A stretch of 64,000 nucleotides of DNA, from the NCBI RefSeq assembly GCF_963678635.1, contig NC_087069.1:27146303-27210302 (forward strand). Reading direction: 5' to 3'. The stretch comes from Symsagittifera roscoffensis. Lineage: Eukaryota > Xenacoelomorpha > Acoela > Convolutidae. This document shows, piece by piece, positions 1 through 8,500 of this stretch (positions within the stretch are counted from its first letter, which is position 1; every line of letters starts with the position of its first letter). The translations under genes and the position numbers were made by a program. Below the pieces are notes generated by a model, which saw only the letters and a program-made list of their open reading frames with translations, did no database searches and had not been told where the DNA came from.

Positions 1-461
1 TTCAGATTGCAAACAAAGACGTGACAAATCCATTCGGCTTTTTCTGGTTTTCTTTCATAGCAAGTGATATTTAAGCGTAAGTCTGTATGGGATCCCAGGA
101 ACCGATCAAAAAATTATCTGTCTCTCTAATTTCTGTTGAGAAATTGACATTTTTCTAAAGTTGTCTTTGGAGGTTTGTTTGAAAAAAAATGGCTTAAAAA
201 CCGAAATTTGAAATTCCGGAATTTAGTATCCTTTTAAAGGCTCAACATTCTAATTCTCCTTCGCAATGATTGCCCACTGAAAATAGTCATTCCCTTAGAT
301 TAAGGTCTTCGGCGGCTCGATAGTATTGTTAGACCGGATGGAAGTGATTCCACTTAAGTTCGATTCATTTGGCAGCGCCATTAACATGCTATGTCTAAGT
401 ACACTAACTAAAAGGAGTAAAACAAACAACAATTGGGTAGAAATAAAATGCCTATTTCCAG
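1..461. other. Non-coding flank of protease gene 1
   Basis: AT-rich sequence with no supportable coding exon. It ends in a polypyrimidine stretch and AG (460-461) that makes a plausible acceptor for the candidate exon at 462-517, so it is most simply read as an intron of protease gene 1. The start codon and signal-peptide exon of that gene would lie here or left of the window, but I cannot point to them. Confidence 0.4.
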
Positions 462-517
462 GCTGTTTTCGAACAGTAAATGATCGACCAACGATCGATG
501 CAGAACGTGACTGGCAG
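462..517 (+). CDS. Possible exon of protease gene 1 (zymogen activation region)
   Basis: The acceptor TTTCCAG ends at 461 and the donor CAG/GTATCT starts at 518. The phase-1 reading frame gives CFRTVNDRPTIDAERDWQ, which has the layout of the mature N-terminus of S1 proteases (R, then [IT]V-N/G-x, an Ala, then W-Q before VS). Gene 2 has the related string RAIVNGYDAPERP in its exon at 45533. Thr replaces the usual first Ile of the mature chain, and Asp replaces the Gly that normally follows VN, so the usual activation chemistry would be affected. The exon is short and no start codon is seen. The assignment rests on local resemblance plus good splice sites. It could be a chance ORF. Confidence 0.45.
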
Positions 518-2191
518 GTATCTATTCAATACTGAGGTTAAATAAATAAGTATTTAAAACAAATCATAACCTAATTACCTCTCGTAGAGCCAGCAAGCCG
601 TCGTTAAATGTATGAAAGACATTTTTTAACTAAATTATCTTGAAGTAGACAAATTGCTGTATCATGGTGAAAAACTGGCAAACTTCTGATTCTGTCTGTT
701 AACCCAAACCTTTTTGGTGGCATTTTCGGATAATTCTCAGCCCACAAGAAAGCGCATCAAATGTCTACTTATTTGAACCGAGAAAGACTAGGCTGCCCTA
801 AATCAATTTTGATACTTTTTCGAGTCGGATTGACTCACCACGCTACTTATTGATGGAAGATGAATTGATGAATAGCTCACATTGAAACCCAAACTTAATA
901 ACCTTACAATTAATGATCATAGATAACATATCAATCGAATTTGTCGCGCTATCCTTCAAATTTAGAATGTACTAATTTGGAACGCGACTTCGTTAAAGTT
1001 TTGTGTCGGTTTGCCGAATTCGAATGTCATCTTAAAATAGTACCAAAAGGGGACCATTTCGGCGGTGAGGGTGTCGAATCTTTTAGTGGAGGTGGGGGCT
1101 TCCGCCCAAACTCCTCAAACCATCCACGCTCAAAACATCTATGGTTTTAAAATGAAGTAAGCCGGAACATCCATTAAAATGAAAAAGGACTTTTGGGACA
1201 TCTATTTTAAAAAACCAACTCAAAAATTTTTCTAAATGCGGCTTTCCCTGGATAAAATGCTGTTTTTGAGGAGAAAGCAAGTGCGAAAAAAAAACATTTT
1301 TGGGTCAAATGTGTTCTGGCTAGTTTTTAATGGTAGTTTTTAATGGATTCACGAGACAAAGATAGTCCATTATAATGCATCAAAGATGTACCCTTCAGAC
1401 CACGAAATGGATTTTTTTGCCATAATAATCTATTGTTTTTGAAAAAAAAAGATTCCATTATAATTTCTTAAATTTGGTTATTATTCAATACTTTTGGCAA
1501 AAAATCGATTATTTTGCCGAGATAACCCATTATAATTGAATATTTTTGCAATAAAAATCCATTTTAATCCATTATAAATTTTTTCAAACTAAATTTGATA
1601 CTTTTTGCAGAAACTTGCAAAATGTATGCCATGTCGTTTAGTAAATGCCATGTCTCAACGTCAACCCCCTAAGTTTTTTGCCTCCTCCTCAACTAAAGAG
1701 GGCGGGTTGGGTAAACTGGGGAAAATTGTCAATGGAAAATTGGCGAATGGCAGTTTTAGTAAACTGGCTGGGAGGGGAGGGGGTTAATTAAAATGGGGGT
1801 AAACTGAGATGAATTGAAAAGTAGAGACAAAAAATATTTAAATTTTATTGTGAGATGTAACTTTTTATGGAACATAATATGTAGGAACTGCACGAACTGC
1901 ACTAAACAGGAAATGAGATTACTCTGAAAAAATTTGTCAATTTTATGATTAATCTCTCGAAAAAATCCAATGTATGGATTATATTCGCATACAAATTATT
2001 AGTCTTACAATCCATTTTTCATGGATTTTAATAAACTATTTTGTATTTTTATCGATACTGACCATATTATGACAGTATAACTGATTATGATCCCGGGGCG
2101 CTCGATGCGGTTAATCTTTGTAATTGAGTTTTTTCAACAAGACACTTACTGAAATTTTGTTTCATCTCATATCACAAATTTTTTGTTTTAG
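518..2191 (+). other. Intron of protease gene 1; no His57 exon seen
   Basis: AT-rich sequence with patches of ATTATAATCGATT-type low complexity near 1360-1600. I searched it by eye for an exon giving the conserved T-A-A-H-C motif and found none in any frame, although such an exon is expected between the activation exon and the exon at 2192. It ends in TTTTGTTTTAG, a good acceptor. Short open frames here show no protein-like composition and are not called. Confidence 0.5.
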
Positions 2192-2279
2192 AAGTGTTCG
2201 AAGTTGAGTACAGGGATTACACAGACGCTTACTCCAACAGCACAAGAACAGCAGTGTCGGCAGTTTTTATCCACGAGGA
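2192..2279 (+). CDS. Protease gene 1, exon B (S1 family)
   Basis: An 88-bp exon between TTTTGTTTTAG and the donor GA/GTTAGT. The phase-1 translation begins VFEVEYRDYTDAYSNSTRTA and ends VSAVFIHE. Gene 2 has an exon of exactly the same length and phase at 56325-56412, reading VFRIQYRN and ending VSATFVHDE. This is the stretch between the catalytic His and Asp of chymotrypsin-type proteases, ending in the [VI]H[ED]E motif that precedes the Asp102 strand. Exon length, phases and protein similarity support each other, so the exon call is strong. Whether the gene is functional is doubtful because of the changes in exons C and D. Confidence 0.8.
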
Positions 2280-3454
2280 GTTAGTTTACTATAATTATTC
2301 ATTATAATAAAAACAGTTTCCCTAGTGGAAAAATTTATATGGCGCTGGAATTTTTTTGAAAAACGAAATTAACGAAGATTACATTTTAGTTTCAATTACG
2401 TCATTTCTTTTTGGAATCAATTCTTGTAGGCATTACGAAAAGTATTTTTTTTTGCTCAAATTGTCGAATTCCTTGAGTCAATAATCAAATTTTGCCAGAT
2501 TTATGAGAAATTATGATCGCCATGAATGAGATACTCGTAGCTTTTTGATGTTAAAAAGTATTTTTTTAAGCATTGTGTCTCTGAAAATGAGAAAAACGTT
2601 TTTGTTATCTGTTGGCGGTAACTTCGATTTCGACCATCTTTAAATCCTATTCTTCTTAAATCAAGTTCCAAAAAAAGAAAAACTTGTCAAAATATTTCGA
2701 GCTAAAGTGGTCTGAAAGTTGGTTTTCAGATTAGTTTTGCCATTTGCTCCAATATGTAACAGTATTATTATTTTTTTGTATTTTAACTAGTTCCAGTTAA
2801 CAGTTGAAAATTGCACAAAATTTAAAAAGGAAAATTCAACTAAAAACAATAAGAAAAGATATTTCTGGTTGGAATGCTCTCTGCTAAGTGCCCTTGATCC
2901 TTTTTGTTATACAACGGGTGTTCGGACATAAGTAATGAGATATTCAGTCGAACTATTTTTAATTACTATTTAAATCGGAGTTTGCTCATGGTAAACATCA
3001 AGATGTGCAACCCGAGTCGAGGTTTTTCACCTAATTTGAAGCAAGATTTGAGCAATTTGAGCGGTTTTTTTAGACAATTACGCTCAAAATCTTGCTTCAA
3101 AATGAGCGGTTTGAACGGTTTTGAGCGGTTTATCTTAAAAAACCGCTCAAAAACTGCTCAAATCTTGCGCGGTTTTTGAGCGTTTTTTTTTTAGACAAAC
3201 CGTTCAAAAACCGCTCAAACCGCTCATTTTGAAGCAAGATTTTGAGCGTAATTGTCTAAAAAACTGTGCAAACCTCATGAACAATATAATAATTGGGTAA
3301 TTTCATCAGAATATTTTCTGAGATTCAAAAATCGGCCAGAGATACACTTCAAATATAGGTGTGAATTTTAAAGATCACCCTTGAACTATGTTGACAAATC
3401 CTTTCATCAGATCCATCAAAAATAAAATCGAAGTGAGTGTCTTTCCAATCCTAG
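2280..3454 (+). other. 5' part of intron B-C of protease gene 1
   Basis: Intronic AT-rich sequence left of the LTR element. Apart from the foldback at 3066-3264 I see no gene. Without the retroelement the intron would be about 1.33 kb, against 1.33 kb for the matching intron of gene 2 (56413-57737). Confidence 0.6.
3066..3264. repeat. Foldback of GAGCGGTTT-type repeats
   Basis: Two arms of about 67-73 bp (3066-3132 and 3192-3264) are near-perfect reverse complements, each running through TTAGACAATTACGCTC and CTTGCTTCAAAATGAGC. The ~60-bp centre carries more inverted copies of AACCGCTCAAAA, so the whole forms a nested hairpin. It lies about 190 bp left of the LTR element in a protease intron. 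It may be a small foldback transposon or a cruciform-derived duplication. No coding potential. Confidence 0.75.
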
Positions 3455-3568
3455 TGGAACCTGATCTAAACTACATTTTATGATTGGATAATTAGATATT
3501 TTACCAATGTAAAGTATTTAATATTAACCAATCATGATCCATCTAACTAACAATCCACTTATTTGAAA

Positions 3569-3596
3569 GTGCTGAAATTACTTGTAATTTCAGCAC
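3569..3596. promoter_or_regulatory. Conserved 13-bp stem hairpin in the LTR
   Basis: GTGCTGAAATTAC and GTAATTTCAGCAC are perfect reverse complements separated by two T residues. The same hairpin is intact in the 3' LTR (22068-22095) and in the older LTR at 61966-62375. It could be an RNA structure in the R/U region or a protein-binding palindrome. Its role is unknown. Confidence 0.7.
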
Positions 3597-3657
3597 CAGA
3601 GAGATTTGAATTTAACTTAGAAATTAGTTGGACTCTCCCGAGTACTTCAGCAGCCGC

Positions 3658-3663
3658 TATAAA
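3658..3663 (+). promoter_or_regulatory. TATAAA in 5' LTR (AATAAA in the other LTRs)
   Basis: The 5' LTR reads CCGCTATAAACC here. The 3' LTR (22157-22162) and the LTR of the second element (62170-62175) read CCGCAATAAACC, so the same position is a TATA-box-like hexamer in one and a polyadenylation hexamer in the others. The site is plausible for promoter or poly(A) function, but no transcript data are available. Confidence 0.4.
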
Positions 3664-3863
3664 CCAGTATACCCTAGATCTATTGAGCCTAGCAGAGACT
3701 AGTTAAACAACCTGAGACTAGATAGTATAAGAGTAAGATTAGGATCGGTATTAGACTAAGAAGTTGCACGAATCTATCCGGCCGAAAATAAGATAGCGTG
3801 ACGAGCAGACGGTGTACCCTATCCGAAATTACTCTATGAGTTACACTTCGGTCCTAACTCATC

Positions 3864-3886
3864 TGGTGCGACCATAAGTCTCGAAC
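3864..3886 (+). promoter_or_regulatory. Primer-binding site (tRNA-complementary)
   Basis: Begins TGG two bases after the 5' LTR, as expected for pairing with a tRNA 3' CCA end. The run TGGTGCGACCATAAG then reaches TCTCGAAC, which resembles the reverse complement of a tRNA T-loop (TTCGA core), so pairing could extend through the T arm. The second element has TATGCGACCATAAG and ATCGAAC at the same place. I cannot name the tRNA. Confidence 0.65.
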
Positions 3887-3948
3887 AAGACCTTAATAGC
3901 TTAGAATTAACCAAAATAGATTAGAAATTAGACAAAAACATTTACAAA

Positions 3949-4182
3949 ATGTTATACGACGATAATTTAATCGAAATGTCTCTACGACTCAATAGATCAG
4001 AGCCAATATTCCGAACCATAACAGAACTACCCGGAATTGGAAGAAGACCTCGAACCAGAGACGACATACGACAAAGTAGAAACTTGCCATATAGTTATAT
4101 GATAGTTCGGCAAAAGCCAGAACAAACTTTTGTATTTAGAATACTACTCGCAATGAATTTAGATTTTCATTTGCAAACATAA
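3949..4182 (+). CDS. 77-residue leader ORF of the large element
   Basis: ATG-started ORF directly downstream of the LTR and primer site. It has alternating acidic and basic segments and a run of arginines (GRRPRTRDDIRQSR), with no recognised domain. The second element has the same ORF at 62463, but there a TGA at 62565 truncates it after 34 codons. It could be a small accessory protein, an upstream ORF that tunes initiation on the long leader, or chance. The intact frame in the younger copy mildly favours coding. No signal peptide or membrane segment. Confidence 0.4.
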   Translation: MLYDDNLIEMSLRLNRSEPIFRTITELPGIGRRPRTRDDIRQSRNLPYSYMIVRQKPEQTFVFRILLAMNLDFHLQT

Positions 4183-5113
4183 AATCTTGAAGTCAACCTT
4201 CAAAATCATTTCAGGCGCTAAACAAAATTATTAATATACAATAACGATTGATAAAAAGATCTCAGATCGTTTTCTTAAATTCTGCAGTAATATATAAAAC
4301 ATGTTTGAAAAATATTTATTGGAAAATAAAAATAAAAATTAGTAGCATGACAATAAATGGTTAGTAATCACAAATCATCCTGTTGTTCCAGCTTCATCAC
4401 CTAAACATAACAGCATTCATAAACTCACTAATATCATCAAAACACTAAATCTTTCCTTTACACACATTTAAATCTTTATTAAAACTTAAATTCACTTAAT
4501 TTTAAAATCAGATCATCAAGGCTTATCCTTGGATCTTGAATCATTTTCTACTTAATTAAATTTCAAACCTGATCATCAAGGCCTATCCTTGGATCAAAAA
4601 GAACAACTTTGTTCTCCCCCATCCACTTAACTAGTGTCTAACGACCTCAAACATCGATTCACTATCCAACCCTTTCTAAAAGACCCAAGACTAATAGAAA
4701 TTTTTAAAACAAAACTAATCATTCAAATTAGGATAAACAGTGAAGAACTTCGGTTATTCATCCTTCACTTGACCCCCCCTCTTACCAGACCCAGGATAAA
4801 TCTTAGACTTAGTAAGTTTAAAATAGTATCTAACGAACTACTCGCGTTCTAATTATACCTGAACCTTGTGGATCGATTTACTATTCTCCAACCCTTGAAC
4901 ACAATCACTACCCCTAAGTAAGATTAAGTAAGTTAACACCTTAGCTTATATTAGTCACGAGAAAGTAAAAATCATTCTTCGGAATAGATATACTTTTCTC
5001 TCCAACCCTGAACAAATAGACCCAGGTTAAGCTAACCAAAAATTCGTAAGGACTAACAGTTTAAGCAAATAGAATTCACTTAACAACCTTTTGCACCCGT
5101 CATCCTAAACCTT
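4183..5113 (+). other. Structured, repetitive untranslated leader
   Basis: About 0.9 kb of leader between the 77-codon ORF and the basic-protein ORF. It holds two tandem hairpins (4511-4535, 4571-4595) and a set of degenerate repeats from about 4640 to 5040, in which CCAACCCT, AGACCCA and CTAACGA recur in the same order. Both features are kept in the second element (from about 63000 to 63560). A leader of this size is where packaging or dimerisation signals would be expected, but that is inference. Confidence 0.55.
4511..4595 (+). promoter_or_regulatory. Two tandem CAAGG/CCTTG hairpins in the leader
   Basis: GATCATCAAGGCTTATCCTT followed by GGATC at 4511-4535 recurs at 4571-4595 with one base changed (T to C in the loop), exactly 60 bp apart. 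Each forms a CAAGG/CCTTG stem flanked by GATC on both sides. The second element keeps both (63019-63043 and 63080-63104). The duplication and conservation suggest a selected RNA element, possibly a packaging, dimer or export signal. Confidence 0.5.
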
Positions 5114-5581
5114 ATGTCATTTAAAAACCTAGGAAATAAACAAGCAATCGTTTTACACAATTGTGAAATAGATAACAAAAAATACGACCTTGTAATCACA
5201 CCTCATACACAAACAGTTGGATACATTCGAACAAAACGACAAACACTAAAGAGAAAAATAATAACTAAACAAAGACAAATAACACGAAAAAGATTTTCAA
5301 AAAACCGAAACGCATTTTCAGAATCAGAAACCAACAGTTTAGACGAACTTTATAAACTAAAAGAATCAATAGATAAAAATTGCCCAATTCACGATCAATT
5401 ATATTTCTCTGACTCAGAAACAACTTCAACTTCATCAAAAAGAGGAAAACGAAGAATAAAAAAGCAGTATAAACACAAACCAGTACATTTATACAATTGG
5501 AATCAGCCAATTAGACACATTAATAATTACATATTAACAGTCATCGAACGAAAAAATGAGCTCAACGCACACCCCAGGTGA
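5114..5581 (+). CDS. Basic 155-residue accessory protein of the large element
   Basis: ATG-started ORF rich in Lys/Arg with two strongly basic clusters: about residues 38-60 (TKRQTLKRK ... RQITRKRF) and about residues 109-121 (SSKRGKRRIKKQYKHK). An acidic/serine patch (SESETNSLDE, FSDSETTSTSS) lies between them. Its last 26 nt overlap the gag start at 5556 in another frame. The clusters look like nuclear-localisation or RNA-binding segments, so an RNA-binding or Rev/Tat-like regulatory role is possible, but there is no recognisable family. The second element has the same ORF at 63622 with TAA stops at 63685 and 63718. Alternatively it could be a Gag-leader or matrix-like protein. Confidence 0.55.
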   Translation: MSFKNLGNKQAIVLHNCEIDNKKYDLVITPHTQTVGYIRTKRQTLKRKIITKQRQITRKRFSKNRNAFSESETNSLDELYKLKESIDKNCPIHDQLYFSDSETTSTSSKRGKRRIKKQYKHKPVHLYNWNQPIRHINNYILTVIERKNELNAHPR

Positions 5582-8500
5582 AGAAAGTCCAGATGATGAT
5601 GATATTTTCCCTTTTATAGTAGACGCAACCACTGATAGAGGACAACATATATTTTGCAAAAATTTACTATTAAATTTATTTGAACCCGGAATCAGTCCAT
5701 GTAAAACAGAGTTCCCAGATGTCAGAATCAAAAGACAAATTATTGATCACTATATAAAAGATATATGTAACCTAACACAACACTACAGAATCTGCTCCAT
5801 AGAATTCAGCTCACCAAACCAGAATCACAGTAAATATATAATTCAAACAGACGACCTTGATTTAGCATTTTCAAAAGTATTCTCAGAATATATAAAAAGC
5901 ATCCAATACCATAACTCACAAAGAGCAAACTCCATATTCACTAATGAAGTTTTTGCAATAATATATAGTTATATCTCGATATTAGAAAACGAAATCCCAC
6001 TCCCAAATGTCTCACCGACAGAAACATCTAAACATATAAGAGTACGACATGAAATCACACTACTCTCTAGTTTTCTAAATATCATTAAAGAAAATTTCAC
6101 GAAAGATGAAGTTTCACAACATACAAAACACGACTTACAAAAAATTTTGGCATGGTTTATAATAGATTATTTCACACATAATATAGATTTAATTTCACAT
6201 GCAAGAAAAAATTTTAGACCTCAAAATTCAAACGATGATACTGCCATCACAGAACAATCAGACTATGTTTGGGACCCCGAATGGTCTCATCATGCATTCA
6301 TAAATATCCCACAATCAATCTCCAGTCAAGCAATAAGTACAATATCTTATGTAAGAGATTATGTAAAAGTAACACCATTAACCATTGATGCAACACCATT
6401 AAACTATAATACATTTTTACCCGATATGCAAAATAATAGTTTAAACTCTACAGTCATACACAATGAAAACCTCAATGGAACTAGGAATCTTACTCAACAA
6501 GATATCCAGACACCATCACACTTCATAAATGAAAAAATAGTACACACAACAACTACACAACAAAGTATTTCACCAATACGTCCAAATTTAACAACACCAA
6601 GAAATACAAACCCTTCACAAACACAGGTAACCTTACAATCAACCGTTAAACCTTCGGTTGCCCCAAAATATTCACACATGGATTACCAAACATACAGACA
6701 AATGACAATACAGCCAAAAACACGCAAAACGTTCACTAGAAACAATTTTGCAGATCATAATTATAATTACACACATCCATCAAAAACAAATTATCAACCA
6801 CGAAAAAATTTCAGTAATTATACAAGATCTCGAAACTGGGATAACTCAATGGCACCACCTAATTCAGTAAATTTCCAAACAAATTTACATCCTCCACAGG
6901 ATCGTAGTGAAAACTATCCATTTTTTCAACAAAATAAAAATAAAAAAGAAACATCTTATCAAATGGATTACTTATCTTCAGATGATGATTTCTTACAACC
7001 AGATATATTTGCACCCTATAATCAAGAATATCGTGGACAAGGAATACAGAAACCACATACAAATCATAGAATTTTTTCTCCACAACCAATAGATACACAA
7101 AATCCACAACCAATTCAGCAACAAAACCCAATTAATACACAATCTTTTCAACCAATTCAGCAACAAAACCCAATGATTGCACACTCGTACCAACCGACAC
7201 AAATGCAAAATGAAATACCACTCCCATACTATCTTCAACAACACGAAATAACAAGAAATCAACTTTCAAATTTTTCTCAAATGCCAAATGCAGCAGAATC
7301 ATTACAAATGACAATGAATCCATACCTTATGGGTGGATCATCAATAACATCAAATAAACCTTTAATGGTATTTACAGGAACAGACCCTGAGTACTCTGTA
7401 GAAGATTATCTAAATGCAGTAACAGCAAATTTGATTTTAAATATAGGACCTGAACCAATTAATACGCCACTACATCAAAACTGGATACACCGACGCACAG
7501 CGTTGATACAAACAACTTTAGATGGCGCAGCCCAAAAATGGTTTTCAGTATTGCCCCTAGAAATAAAATCAAATTGGAAAAGGTTTACACAAGAATTTTC
7601 AAAAATGTTCGACTCGGAAAGAAACAAACAACAACAAAGAGTTTTATGTAATGAGATTCGCAGATTACCAAACGAAACCATCAAGCAGTTAGCAGTACGA
7701 ATCGAAACACTAGTTCGAAAAGCATATTCATTAAATACGCACGACTATAAAAACACAAAAATGACAGAAATCTTAATGATGACCTTAACACCACAATTAA
7801 GGAAAATAGCAATAAAAAAGAGAGCATCACATCCTTCTTCAATTCGAGAACCCAATTTAGATTTTCGAAAACTAGTAGACAAATTAGAACAAGCAGAAAT
7901 CACAATGAAACTCGAAGAAACGGAAAATCTGAAAATACAATACGTTAACAGAATTGAAACAACTTCCACAAATATTAACAATATACAAGAATCAGATACA
8001 GATCTCGTTGAAAAAATCACTGAAATACTCAATATTTACAAAAAACACCCAAACTTTAAAGGCAAACCATCTTTCAAAAAATGGTGTAATTATTGCCGAC
8101 GATACGGACATAGTATTTCTGAATGTAGACAAAAACAGCAAGATAATCAAAATAAACCTCAAAAATACAAAGAACCAAACAAGTCATTTTATCAATATAT
8201 GAAGAAAGATCAAAATCTACCGAACAAAAATGTATACAGCAACAATAGTTCAGGAAAACCACTCCCGAACAATGCAAATTATACAAGAAACCAATCACCA
8301 CATAACTCAAGTTATAGAGGAAGATCGCCAGAACGAAGAAATACACAAAATTTGTCACAAAATCACTACAATAGACCAAATAGTAGAAATAACTACTCCA
8401 GATCTAATTCAAACACAACACAGTTTGTTTCTAGATCTAATTCCCAATCAAGAAATAGATACTATCCAAACAATAAATCACGAAACTCATCATATAATAG

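Larger units (their letters stand above)
3455..3861 (+). repeat. 5' LTR of the large element
   Basis: 407 bp, TGGAACC...AACTCA. It differs from the 3' LTR at two places: one A fewer near 3490 (GGATAATTAG against GGATAAATTAG) and T instead of A at 3658. It contains a 28-bp palindrome at 3569-3596 and a TATAAA at 3658-3663. A third copy of this LTR is at 61966-62375. Confidence 0.95.
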
